A stretch of 64,000 nucleotides of DNA from contig NZ_JBEUMS010000014.1 in NCBI RefSeq assembly GCF_040543805.1, forward strand, positions 62,001 through 126,000, in the 5' to 3' direction. Within the stretch, counting starts at the first letter, position 1. Each line of letters opens with the position of its first letter. A program made the translations under genes and the position numbers. Source of the DNA: Arcicella rosea. Lineage in GTDB: Bacteria > Bacteroidota > Bacteroidia > Cytophagales > Spirosomataceae. The notes beneath the pieces were generated by a model, which saw nothing but the letters and a program-made list of their open reading frames with translations, had not been told where the DNA came from and did no database searches. Shown in pieces: positions 1 to 8,081 of this stretch.

Positions 1-878
1 TGTGTACCAATCATATTTTACAATTTGGTTCAGAAAATCAAAAACAACAATATTTGCCTCAACTTGCTTCAGGTAATTTTATTGGAGCATGGGCTTTAAC
101 GGAAGCCAATACAGGTTCTGATTCTGCCAGAATGCAGTGTGTAGCCCACAGAGAAGGCGACAACTATATCATCAATGGTTCAAAATGCTGGATTACCCAC
201 GGAAAATCAAGCGATGTTTTGGTTATTATGGCAAGAACGGGAGCATTAGGAACAAGAGATAATGCCACGGCTTTTATTGTAGAACGTTCAAATACTGGTT
301 TGAAATTTGGCAAAAAAGAAAATAAATTAGGAATGCGTGCTTCTGAAACGGCAGAAGTAATTTTAGAAGATTGCGTTGTGCCTGTTTCGGCTCGTTTAGG
401 AAACGAAGGAGAAGGTTTTAAACAGGCCATGAAAATTTTGGATGGCGGACGAATTTCCATCGCAGCACTTTCTTTAGGCATTGCTAAAGGGGCAATGAAA
501 GCCGCCGCTCGTTATGCGCAAGAACGCCAACAATTTGGACAGGCTATCGCTAATTTTCAAGGAATCAGTTTTAAATTGGCTGAAATGGCGACTAAAATTC
601 ATGGCGCTGAATTGATGACACTTCACGCTGCCGACCTTAAAATGGAAGGAACGCATCTTACTAAAGAAGCTGCTATGGCAAAATATTATGCGTCGGAAGT
701 GGCAGTAGAAGTAGCAACGGATGCTGTTCAGATTTTTGGAGGTTATGGTTATACCAAAGATTTTCCTGTTGAAAAGTTTTACCGAGATGCAAAACTTTGT
801 ACGATAGGCGAAGGAACTTCTGAAATTCAGAAAATCGTAATTGCGAGAGAAGTACTAAAAGAATATCCAATTGCTTAA
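1..878 (+). CDS. Acyl-CoA dehydrogenase (5' end missing)
   Basis: FAD-dependent enzyme that oxidises acyl-CoA to the trans-2-enoyl-CoA in fatty-acid or branched-chain amino-acid breakdown. The reading frame is open to the left window edge (codons from base 3 read CTNHILQFGSENQ), so the N-terminal alpha-helical domain is mostly outside the window. Visible are the FAD-contacting ALTEANTGSDSA and CWITHGKSSD segments and the C-terminal IGEGTSEIQ motif, whose first Glu is at the catalytic-base position of short- and medium-chain enzymes. The C-terminus REVLKEYPIA is typical of the family. Substrate chain length cannot be decided from the sequence. A hairpin terminator follows. Confidence 0.93.
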   Translation, partial: CTNHILQFGSENQKQQYLPQLASGNFIGAWALTEANTGSDSARMQCVAHREGDNYIINGSKCWITHGKSSDVLVIMARTGALGTRDNATAFIVERSNTGLKFGKKENKLGMRASETAEVILEDCVVPVSARLGNEGEGFKQAMKILDGGRISIAALSLGIAKGAMKAAARYAQERQQFGQAIANFQGISFKLAEMATKIHGAELMTLHAADLKMEGTHLTKEAAMAKYYASEVAVEVATDAVQIFGGYGYTKDFPVEKFYRDAKLCTIGEGTSEIQKIVIAREVLKEYPIA

Positions 879-883
879 AAATA

Positions 884-919
884 ATCCTCAGCATAAATTT
901 ATGTTGGGGATCATTTTTT
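884..919 (+). terminator. Rho-independent terminator after acyl-CoA dehydrogenase
   Basis: The arms TCCTCAGCATAA and TATGTTGGGGA pair with G-U wobbles around a short loop, and a T-run follows. It lies 6 bases after the stop codon. Confidence 0.7.
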
Positions 920-1014
920 GAAGTATTCTTGCATTCATTTTCTTATTTCGACTGGCTTCTTATTAATTTCGTGTGAACCAATTGTATGCTAAACAAAAAT
1001 TGGCTTTATCACAA

Positions 1015-1863
1015 ATGCTAAAAATACTTCAACAACCTTATCCACATAACGATTCTACTCGTCGAAAACTTTTTCTTTCATTCGCTGCGGGTATTTTTAT
1101 TAGCGCATTTTTAATGTTTTTTAAGCCTTTTGGTATTGCTAATTGGCATGATGATTCAAAAGTTCTCATCTTAACAGGATTTGGTGTCATTACTTCTGCT
1201 ACCATGCTTTTTATTTATTTCGGTGTTCAAAGCCTTTTCTCCAGTTACTTCCAAGAAGAACGGTGGACGGTTGGCAGAGAAATGGGAATGGTTGCCTTGA
1301 ATGTACTTTCAATCATGGCAATCAATGTACTTTATACTCAATATTATATCGCAAAAGGTTTCAATATGCTGAATCTGGTTTCTATGGTAATTTATACACT
1401 CGTGTTGGGCGTATTTCCAGCCACAGGCATTATTTTAATCAACTATATTTTTTACTTAAAACAGTACAGTAAACCTCCTCAGCCAAGTCATCTTCCAGAA
1501 AAAAATATTGAAGAAGTATCAGCAACAAACGATATAATTTTGATTGCCGAGAACGGAAAAGACACCATTACTTTATCGCCCAATTCATTTTTTTACATAG
1601 AATCAAGTGATAATTATTCGACTGTTGTATTTCTGAAAGAAGATATTTTTCAAAAAGAATTAATCAGAAGTAGTTTAACAAGGCTTGAAGGTCAGATTTC
1701 TCAAACACAAATTGTTCGTTGTCATCGTTCTTTTATCGTGAATCTTGATAAAGTGGATAAAGTAACAGGCAATGCACAAGGCTATAAATTACACCTAAAT
1801 GAAAGTGATTTTGTAATTCCTGTGGCTCGACGATATTCTGAAATTGTATATGAATTGAAGTAA
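1015..1863 (+). CDS. Membrane-anchored LytTR DNA-binding regulator
   Basis: Transcription regulator with about four predicted membrane helices in the N-terminal half (for example LFLSFAAGIFISAFLMFF and the MLNLVSMVIYTLVLG region) and a C-terminal LytTR domain. The domain covers about the last 100 residues, with the family pattern FFYIESSDNYSTV...RSSLTRLE...IVRCHRSFIVNLDKV...IPVARRY. LytTR domains bind DNA through beta-strands. There is no receiver domain, so the signal is probably sensed in the membrane or comes from a separate kinase. An upstream in-frame GTG at 973 is possible; the ATG at 1015 is preferred because it places an ordinary charged leader before the first helix. The stop codon abuts the end of the convergent dacB gene. 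Confidence 0.88.
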   Translation: MLKILQQPYPHNDSTRRKLFLSFAAGIFISAFLMFFKPFGIANWHDDSKVLILTGFGVITSATMLFIYFGVQSLFSSYFQEERWTVGREMGMVALNVLSIMAINVLYTQYYIAKGFNMLNLVSMVIYTLVLGVFPATGIILINYIFYLKQYSKPPQPSHLPEKNIEEVSATNDIILIAENGKDTITLSPNSFFYIESSDNYSTVVFLKEDIFQKELIRSSLTRLEGQISQTQIVRCHRSFIVNLDKVDKVTGNAQGYKLHLNESDFVIPVARRYSEIVYELK

Positions 1864-3168
1864 TTAATTTTTCTCATGCACTTCCGTCAAAATCTTCGTT
1901 ACTTCTTTTCTGATTTCTGACATTGGTTTCAAGAAACTATTATTCATGATGCTGAAGATTAACACTTTCCCTTTTTTAGTAAGCAAATAACCGCTAAGGT
2001 TATAATTATTGCTAAAGGAACCCGATTTGGCAAAAATAAAAGCTTCTTCGTTAGCAGGTAAACTCTTTAAAGTACCAGATTTTCCAGCTGCGGGAAGTAG
2101 TTTAAATAGTCTTTCTTGCGGAACTGTTTGGTAAATATTTTGCAAAAGCTTCACGATACTTCTTGGCGTAAATAAATTATAGCGTGAAAGCCCAGAACCA
2201 TCCACCCATCTTGAAGCATCAGGCAAATCACTCATAAACTGTTTTTTTGATGCTTCAATTCCTTTACTGACATTCAATTCGCCTGTTAAAACATCTGAAT
2301 TTAATAACATCAAATGTTCGCCAATCATGTTATCACTAACATGCAACATTCTTTTGTATAAACTATCTGCGGGCAAACTATAAAATACTTTGGCTGATTT
2401 ATCCAGCGCTTTATTAATCATCGTTACTTCTTTTTTCAAAGTATCGCTTAATAAAGCAACGGTAATTTCTACGCCAGTTTTGAAGGGAACATCTTGTACA
2501 AAATTTGCCTTTATTTTTTGAGTATTAGGATGGCTAAATAAATTGGCTCCTAAATCTCGCTGAATGGAAAAAGTATTCTCATTCGACCATTCATAAGCTT
2601 TATTCTCGAAAAGTCTAGGCGTGACCGACAAAGCTTTTTGGGTATTTGCTGTGAATCGAACTACATTTCCATGAATTGGAAATCCTGAAATTTCTGCCGC
2701 ATAATAATCATTGTAATCGTCCCAAGCCCAACCTTGTCCGAAGAAAGTACCTGTGAAATTATCATTCGAGAAATAGATTTTTTCAGAACGATTTTTTAAA
2801 AAATCATAGACTTTACTTTTCGCTAAATCTGGATTGAGAAAAGACGGATCGCCAGTTCCCCACAAAATCAAGGAATCGCCAGATACTTGATAATGAAAAG
2901 CAGGAATGGAATCTCCCAAAGCTTTCAAACTAGCATAAAAAGTAAACAATTTTGTATTGGAAGCAGGCATGAAATAACGATTTGCCTCTTGTTCGAAAAC
3001 TATTTTTTGTTCGGAAATATCATAAAAAACAATTCCTGTTTGGTTCTGAGCAAAGGTTGTTGATTGCTGAATTAATCTAGCCGTAGATTTCATCGATACT
3101 TTATTGATATTGCAAGATGAAAACCCAAGTACCATCAAAAACAAGAAAGGAATAATAATACGCATCAT
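1864..3168 (-). CDS. dacB: D-Ala-D-Ala carboxypeptidase/endopeptidase, PBP4 (S13) family lipoprotein
   Basis: Peptidoglycan-trimming serine peptidase of the S13/PBP4 family. All three penicillin-binding motifs are visible: SxxK at Ser70-Lys73 (ASNTKLF), SxN in HVSDNMIGEH, and KSG in AAGKSGTLKS. The N-terminus has a lipoprotein signal ending LGFSSC, so the enzyme is probably anchored in the outer or inner membrane facing the periplasm. Its 434 residues match the family. It converges on the LytTR gene with no gap between stop codons, and no terminator hairpin is evident between them. Confidence 0.92.
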   Translation of the reverse strand: MMRIIIPFLFLMVLGFSSCNINKVSMKSTARLIQQSTTFAQNQTGIVFYDISEQKIVFEQEANRYFMPASNTKLFTFYASLKALGDSIPAFHYQVSGDSLILWGTGDPSFLNPDLAKSKVYDFLKNRSEKIYFSNDNFTGTFFGQGWAWDDYNDYYAAEISGFPIHGNVVRFTANTQKALSVTPRLFENKAYEWSNENTFSIQRDLGANLFSHPNTQKIKANFVQDVPFKTGVEITVALLSDTLKKEVTMINKALDKSAKVFYSLPADSLYKRMLHVSDNMIGEHLMLLNSDVLTGELNVSKGIEASKKQFMSDLPDASRWVDGSGLSRYNLFTPRSIVKLLQNIYQTVPQERLFKLLPAAGKSGTLKSLPANEEAFIFAKSGSFSNNYNLSGYLLTKKGKVLIFSIMNNSFLKPMSEIRKEVTKILTEVHEKN

Positions 3169-3315
3169 AAGTATCCAATAATTTTAAATGAAATAAGGAT
3201 TCAATTCAGGAAATCATCGAAAAATACGCATTTTTTCTACACTAAAATCACAAAATAAGATATATAGTTTTGCGTGAATCTCAAGTCGAAACGTGTCCAA
3301 AAGTATTTTCTTCAT

Positions 3316-3323
3316 TACCTTTG
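3316..3323 (+). promoter_or_regulatory. Predicted -7 box TACCTTTG for the reductase gene
   Basis: Exact match to the Bacteroidota -7 consensus TAnnTTTG, about 95 bases before the start codon at 3419. No TTTG -33 box sits at the expected distance. A second match, TAGTTTTG, lies at 3265-3272. Confidence 0.4.
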
Positions 3324-3418
3324 TGTCGCTATAACTAAGCTTTTGTAAAACTCAAAGGCTAAACTTTCGTTATCTAATTAGATTTATATCATTCCATAAA
3401 ATATTTCGTAATCATAAA

Positions 3419-4480
3419 ATGTCTGTAAAATATTTTCATCTCACAGTAAAAGAAATCATCGACGAAACGCCCGATACTAAAACCTTTACTTTTTGGCATC
3501 CAGTACATCAATCTGTAAGTTATAAAGCTGGTCAATTTCTTACCTTAATTCCAGTAATCAACGGACAAAAAGTACGTAGAAGTTACTCAATGTCAAGCTC
3601 GCCCAATAAAGATGCTTCCATTGCTGTAACCGTAAAAAGAGTACCAAACGGATTAGTTTCTAATTATTTGTGTGATTCTGTAAAAGTAGGTGATGCCATC
3701 GAAGTAATGGAACCGATGGGACATTTTGTGCTTGAGCCCAACCCAATGAAAGAACGTACCATCGTATTATTTGGTGGAGGTTCAGGAGTTACACCTTTGA
3801 TGTCAATCTTAAAATCTGTTTTACCAGTTGAACAAGGCTCGAAAGTATATTTGATTTATGGTTCAAGAAGTGAAGAAGATATTATTTTCAAAAAACAATT
3901 AACAGAGCTAGAATTAAAATACGAAGGTCGTTTCAAAGTATTACACGTGTTGACGAAACCTTCTTATACTTGGACGGGCTACAAAACTCGTATTAATCAA
4001 GCATCAGCCGTAATTTTTTTGAAACAAGATTTTGCTATTGATATTGCCAAAGCAGAATATTATTTATGCGGACCAGAAGGAATGATGGAACAAGTAGAAA
4101 GTGCTTTGAAAATGTTTAATGTTTCGACGGATAATATTCATAAAGAACATTTTGGTGGAAATACATCGCATGAAATTCATGTAGAAGACGAAGATGATTC
4201 TATCAAACCACAAACTGTAACGATTCAATACGAAGGCAATGAATATGAAGTATTGGTAAAACCGCATGAAACAATTTTAGAAGCGGCTTTGCGTGAAGAT
4301 ATTGATTTACCTTATTCTTGTCAGGCGGGAATGTGTACTGCTTGTTTAGGAAAATGTGTTTCAGGAAAAGTACATATGGATGAGGAAGATGGACTTACTG
4401 ATAAAGAATTACAACAAGGTTATATTCTTACTTGTGTGGCGCATCCTAAAACGGCAGGCGTTGTGATTGAGGTAGAGTAA
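3419..4480 (+). CDS. Ferredoxin-NADP reductase-like flavoprotein with C-terminal 2Fe-2S domain
   Basis: Electron-transfer reductase built like PaaE/HmpX proteins. Domain order: FAD-binding barrel with RRSYSMSSS (about residues 52-60), NAD(P)-binding domain with FGGGSGVTPLMSIL (about 118-131), and a plant-type 2Fe-2S ferredoxin domain over the last 85 residues. The cluster ligands fit CxxxxCxxC (YSCQAGMCTACLGKC) with a distal Cys in ILTCVAHP. It probably passes electrons from NAD(P)H to an oxygenase or desaturase. No paa genes or oxygenase are nearby, so a phenylacetate role is not supported by context. It appears monocistronic with its own terminator. Confidence 0.88.
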   Translation: MSVKYFHLTVKEIIDETPDTKTFTFWHPVHQSVSYKAGQFLTLIPVINGQKVRRSYSMSSSPNKDASIAVTVKRVPNGLVSNYLCDSVKVGDAIEVMEPMGHFVLEPNPMKERTIVLFGGGSGVTPLMSILKSVLPVEQGSKVYLIYGSRSEEDIIFKKQLTELELKYEGRFKVLHVLTKPSYTWTGYKTRINQASAVIFLKQDFAIDIAKAEYYLCGPEGMMEQVESALKMFNVSTDNIHKEHFGGNTSHEIHVEDEDDSIKPQTVTIQYEGNEYEVLVKPHETILEAALREDIDLPYSCQAGMCTACLGKCVSGKVHMDEEDGLTDKELQQGYILTCVAHPKTAGVVIEVE

Positions 4481-4501
4481 GTTATTGAGATAAAATAATT
4501 T

Positions 4502-4542
4502 AAAATGGTGGTTTTGGAGATTTCCAATATCACCATTTTTTG
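4502..4542 (+). terminator. Terminator after the reductase gene
   Basis: Outer stem AAAATGGTG/CACCATTTT followed by T-rich sequence. The loop holds a second short stem, TTGGA-GATT-TCCAA. Confidence 0.65.
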
Positions 4543-4593
4543 TTTTTACCCGCTTATTCCCTACAATTGCTGTCCCTGTCTCACGAACAACTT

Positions 4594-4621
4594 TTAAAAA
4601 CTGTAAGCTCAAAGCTTACAG
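4594..4621 (-). terminator. Terminator after dihydroorotase
   Basis: Perfect 9-bp hairpin CTGTAAGCT-CAA-AGCTTACAG at 4601-4621. Read on the minus strand it is followed by TTTTTAAAAG, fitting termination of the minus-strand pyrC transcript that ends at 4636. Confidence 0.6.
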
Positions 4622-4635
4622 CCCAACGCAAAACC

Positions 4636-5973
4636 TTATCTTTCAAACAACATTCTTTTACCCGTTACACTTTCGTCGAAAGTACCTTCTTGGAAAGCTA
4701 CATGTCCTGAAACGATTGTATGTGTGATTTTTGAATGCAAAGTTTGTCCTTCTAATGGCGACCATCCGCATTGATAATAGACATTCTCTTTGGTAACGGT
4801 GGTACTTTCGTTCAAATCTACCAAGACTAAATCTGCCCAGTAGCCTTCACGGATATAACCTCTTTTTGAAATCTGGAAACAGTCTGCCACGGCGTGCGAC
4901 ATCTTTTCGGCGATTTTCTCTAACGTAATTTTTCCTTCTTTATAAAACTCCAACATTAAGTTCAAAGGATGCTGTACCAAAGGCAAACCTGATGGCGAAG
5001 ACCAGTAAGGATTTTGTTTTTCAGCCCAAGTATGTGGAGCGTGGTCGGTTGCAATTACGTCAATTTTATCATCTAACAATGCTTGTAATAATTGTTGTTT
5101 GTGTCCGTCGGCTTTTACAGCAGGATTACATTTGATTTGGTTGCCCAACGTTTCATAATCACGAGCATCAAACCAAAGGTGGTGAACACAAACTTCAGCA
5201 GTAATTCTTTTTTCTTTTAATGGAATTTCATTCGTGAATAATGCCGTTTCTTCACCCGTTGTGATATGTAAAATATGCAAACGAGCATTGTGACGTTTAG
5301 CTAATTCAACCGCCATTGACGACGATTTATAACAAGCCTCCACATTTCTAATTTCTGGATGTACTCTCGGATGTGGATTATCTCCAAAACGTTCTTTATA
5401 GATTTCAGAATTAGCACGAACCGTAGCTTCATCTTCGCAATGCGTAGCAATCAACATCGGACTTTTCGAGAAAATATTCTCTAAAGTTTTCTCATTATCC
5501 ACCAACATATTTCCCGTAGAAGAACCCATAAAAACCTTGATACCACAAACATTTTGGATATTGGTTTTTAGTACTTCTTCGATATTATCATTAGAAGCAC
5601 CCATGTAAAAAGAGTAATTTGCCAAAGAAGTACGAGCAGCAATGTCGTATTTATCAGCCAATAATTCTTGATTCAAAGCATTCGGAACAGTATTGGGCAT
5701 TTCCATAAAAGAAGTAACACCGCCAGCCACACCAGCACGAGCTTCTGAATGAATACAAGCTTTATGAGTAAGTCCTGGTTCACGGAAATGTACTTGGTCA
5801 TCAATTACACCCGGGAAAAGATATTTCCTAGTAGCATCAATCACATTATCGGCTGTTAAGCCAGAGAGATTTGTACCAATTTTTTCAATCAAACCGTCTT
5901 TTACAAAAACGTCTGCCGATTGAATTTTGCCTTCGTTAACTACTTGGGCATTTAGAATAAGTATTGTTTTCAT
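4636..5973 (-). CDS. pyrC: Dihydroorotase
   Basis: Amidohydrolase that closes carbamoyl-aspartate to dihydroorotate, step three of pyrimidine synthesis. The 445 residues follow the Bacteroidota form of the enzyme: IDDQVHFREPGLTHKA, GVTSFMEMPNT (substrate contacts), KVFMGSSTG (position of the metal-bridging Lys), ATHCEDE, LHILHITTGEE and ATDHAPH (metal ligand Asp). The usual first metal motif DxHxH reads DDQVH here, so one His ligand is Gln; I recall this from related Bacteroidota sequences, so it is probably lineage-typical. It lies 20 bp downstream of cvpA on the same strand, suggesting cotranscription. Confidence 0.9.
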   Translation of the reverse strand: MKTILILNAQVVNEGKIQSADVFVKDGLIEKIGTNLSGLTADNVIDATRKYLFPGVIDDQVHFREPGLTHKACIHSEARAGVAGGVTSFMEMPNTVPNALNQELLADKYDIAARTSLANYSFYMGASNDNIEEVLKTNIQNVCGIKVFMGSSTGNMLVDNEKTLENIFSKSPMLIATHCEDEATVRANSEIYKERFGDNPHPRVHPEIRNVEACYKSSSMAVELAKRHNARLHILHITTGEETALFTNEIPLKEKRITAEVCVHHLWFDARDYETLGNQIKCNPAVKADGHKQQLLQALLDDKIDVIATDHAPHTWAEKQNPYWSSPSGLPLVQHPLNLMLEFYKEGKITLEKIAEKMSHAVADCFQISKRGYIREGYWADLVLVDLNESTTVTKENVYYQCGWSPLEGQTLHSKITHTIVSGHVAFQEGTFDESVTGKRMLFER

Positions 5974-5993
5974 GCTTAAATCAGACTCAGAAT

Positions 5994-6503
5994 TTACTTC
6001 CTTAACTTGTCAATTTGTTTGGGTACGATGTCAATTGCTCTTTCAACTACTTTCGGAGCGAGCGGTTGAACGAGCGGGTAAAGATATACTTTTTCAGAAT
6101 CACTTTCGGGAATTTTGATACCGATTGCCGTAATTAACCAAATGAAAATACTGATGCCAAAAGCCCAAGTAAAAGCCCCAACGACAGCACCAGCAAAAGA
6201 ATCAAAATTGCCTAAAACGGTATAACGGATAGATTTTCGTAAAACCCATCCTAATTTATTAATGAGGTAAACGATAGGGAAAAATACAGCACCGAAGCCA
6301 ATATAAGGCATGATTTTATTGGTGACAGTATTACTCATATATGGCGAAGCCAAATCGCTGGCAAAACCAAGCGTTTTGAAACCGATAATGACAGAAAGAA
6401 CGAAAGCGACGATAGAAATGATTTCAATAATAATGCCCCGTTGATAACCAATGTAAGCTCCCCAAAGGGTAGGTAGCAGTATAAAAATATCGATTGGTTG
6501 CAT
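5994..6503 (-). CDS. cvpA: CvpA family inner-membrane protein
   Basis: Small membrane protein of the CvpA/colicin V production family, with four predicted helices, the first starting MQPIDIFILLPTLWGAYIGY. An upstream ATG at 6575 is in frame, but its first 24 codons fall in a palindromic repeat (6521-6614), so the ATG at 6503 is preferred and gives 169 residues. Family members are linked to envelope stress and biofilm, but the molecular role is not settled. It sits between yqeY and pyrC on one strand. Confidence 0.8.
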   Translation of the reverse strand: MQPIDIFILLPTLWGAYIGYQRGIIIEIISIVAFVLSVIIGFKTLGFASDLASPYMSNTVTNKIMPYIGFGAVFFPIVYLINKLGWVLRKSIRYTVLGNFDSFAGAVVGAFTWAFGISIFIWLITAIGIKIPESDSEKVYLYPLVQPLAPKVVERAIDIVPKQIDKLRK

Positions 6504-6520
6504 AGAAAAGAGATATGTTA

Positions 6521-6614
6521 CCTCATCCCCCAGCCCCTTCTCCATTTGAGAAGGGGAGAAAAGCTTTGAGTTCAAATCTCCCCTCTCAACAGGAGAGGGA
6601 CTGGGGGTGAGGTG
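6521..6614. repeat. Nested palindromic intergenic repeat
   Basis: Two arms of about 37 bases, CCTCATCCCCCAGCCCC... and ...GGGACTGGGGGTGAGG, are imperfect inverted copies separated by about 16 bases. Each arm also folds on itself (CCCCTTCTC-CATTT-GAGAAGGGG and CTCCCCTCT-CAACAGG-AGAGGG). It is much more G+C-rich than its surroundings. It looks like a REP/MITE-like dispersed element; only one copy is in this window. Confidence 0.75.
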
Positions 6615-6619
6615 AATAA

Positions 6620-7072
6620 CTAACTCAAAATGGCTTTCACCATTGCAGAAACTACTTTGCCATCAGCTAAACCAGCTAATTCTTTCGTAGCAACGCCCAT
6701 GATTTTACCCATGTCTGATGGAGCAGAAGCACCCACACGTACTTTAATTTCTTCTAATTTAGCACGAAGTTCATCTTCTGTTAATTGTTTTGGTAAGAAC
6801 TCTTCGATGATTGATAATTCGATTTGCTCTTTTTCAGCTAAGTCTGCACGACCTTGAGTTGTGAATATATCTAAAGAATCTCTTCTTTGTTTAGCAGCTT
6901 TTGTCAATAATTTTAATTCAACATCGGCTGATAAATCACCACTGGCATTGTTTCCAGAAGTTTCTTCTAACAAAATGAGTGATTTTATAGCACGTAAAGT
7001 ACGAAGACGGTCTTGGTCTTTAGCACGCATGGCATCTTTAATGCCGCTTTCAATATTGGTTTTTAATGACAT
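6620..7072 (-). CDS. GatB/YqeY domain protein
   Basis: YqeY-type protein of 150 residues starting MSLKTNIESGIKDAMRAKD. It shares the tRNA-binding helical domain found at the C-terminus of GatB in the amidotransferase that makes Gln-tRNA or Asn-tRNA. Typical segments are RLRTLRAIKSLILLEE, IEEFLPKQLTEDELRAKL, SDMGKIMGVATKEL and ADGKVVSAMVKAIL. Stand-alone YqeY proteins have no firmly proven reaction. The frame extends upstream to 7156, but the ATG at 7072 matches the family N-terminus. Confidence 0.88.
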   Translation of the reverse strand: MSLKTNIESGIKDAMRAKDQDRLRTLRAIKSLILLEETSGNNASGDLSADVELKLLTKAAKQRRDSLDIFTTQGRADLAEKEQIELSIIEEFLPKQLTEDELRAKLEEIKVRVGASAPSDMGKIMGVATKELAGLADGKVVSAMVKAILS

Positions 7073-7182
7073 GATTTTATTTGAGATTTTGAAAATATGT
7101 AATTTTGAAAATGATTCTTTTTCAAAATACTTATCTTTGAAGCTTCTAAAGAACAAAGGTCTTAATAGAAATGTTCTTTTTA

Positions 7183-7190
7183 CAAAGGTA
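7183..7190 (-). promoter_or_regulatory. Predicted -7 box for yqeY
   Basis: CAAAGGTA on the plus strand reads TACCTTTG on the minus strand, an exact TAnnTTTG match, about 110 bases before the yqeY start. No clear -33 element was seen. Confidence 0.4.
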
Positions 7191-7280
7191 AAAAACAGTT
7201 ATCAGGAATTGTTTATCATTTATCAGTATTTTGAAAAAATGAGAAGACTAATCAAGATTGACTTTATCAATAACAGCGTT

Positions 7281-8006
7281 ATGACTAAATTAAGTGTAAA
7301 TATTAATAAGATTGCTACTTTAAGAAACTCAAGAGGTGGAGACAATCCAAATGTTGTGAAAGTAGCATTAGATTGCGAGCGTTTCGGAGCAGAAGGAATT
7401 ACTGTACATCCACGCCCAGACGAACGCCATATTCGTTACCGTGATGTATTCGATTTGAAAGAAGTAGTAACGACAGAATTTAATATTGAGGGAAATCCAT
7501 CAGAGAAAAAGTTTGTAGAATTGGTTTTAGCCAACAAACCGACACAAGTAACTTTAGTACCAGATGCTTTAGGAGCAGTTACTTCTAATGCAGGTTGGGA
7601 TACTGTAAAATACAAAAGTCAGTTGATTGATTTAGTTGCTCAGTTCAAAGAAGCAGGCATCAGAACTTCTATTTTTGTAGATGCCGATGTAAGAATGGTA
7701 GAAGGAGCGAAAGAAACAGGTACAGACCGTATCGAACTTTATACAGAACCTTATGCCGAAAACTATTTCAAGAATAAAGAATTAGCTATCCGTGATTTTG
7801 TAACGGCTGCCACCAGAGCCAATGAATTAGGCTTAGGCTTAAATGCAGGACACGATTTGAGTTTGGATAATTTACGATACTTTCAACAAAACATTCCTAA
7901 TCTTTTAGAAGTATCCATCGGTCACGCTTTGATTTGTGATGCACTTTATTTAGGGTTAGAAAATACAGTACAATTGTATTTGAGAGAGACGAAAGCGGTG
8001 GATTAA
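7281..8006 (+). CDS. pdxJ: Pyridoxine 5'-phosphate synthase
   Basis: Condenses 1-deoxy-xylulose 5-phosphate with 3-amino-2-oxopropyl phosphate, the last ring-forming step of DXP-dependent vitamin B6 synthesis. The 241-residue TIM barrel shows LSVNINKIATLRNSRGG, the active-site TVHPRPDERHIR segment, EFNIEGNP, TLVPD, SIFVDAD and LGLNAGHDLSLDNL. The frame runs far upstream, but that part overlaps yqeY antisense; the ATG at 7281 matches the family start. Divergent from yqeY. Confidence 0.95.
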   Translation: MTKLSVNINKIATLRNSRGGDNPNVVKVALDCERFGAEGITVHPRPDERHIRYRDVFDLKEVVTTEFNIEGNPSEKKFVELVLANKPTQVTLVPDALGAVTSNAGWDTVKYKSQLIDLVAQFKEAGIRTSIFVDADVRMVEGAKETGTDRIELYTEPYAENYFKNKELAIRDFVTAATRANELGLGLNAGHDLSLDNLRYFQQNIPNLLEVSIGHALICDALYLGLENTVQLYLRETKAVD

Positions 8007-8027
8007 AAGAATCATTGTATTAAATAA

Positions 8028-8068
8028 AAATCCCCAGTTATTCAAATAGCGAATAATTGGGGATTTTT
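8028..8068. terminator. Bidirectional terminator between pdxJ and the first lipoprotein gene
   Basis: The arms AAAATCCCCAGTTATTC and GAATAATTGGGGATTTTT form a stem of about 17 bp with A/T runs on both sides, so it can serve both convergent genes. Confidence 0.8.
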
Positions 8069-8081
8069 AATATGTTGAAAC

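Noticed and set aside
3419..4480. Phenylacetate degradation gene (paaE) assignment
   Set aside because: The architecture fits, but no other paa gene is nearby, so only the general reductase call is kept.
6504..6575. N-terminal extension of CvpA
   Set aside because: The extra codons come from the palindromic repeat and contain no family-like sequence.
6861..7280. N-terminal extension of PdxJ to 6861
   Set aside because: The upstream part overlaps yqeY on the other strand and the family starts at MTKLSVNINKIATLRN.
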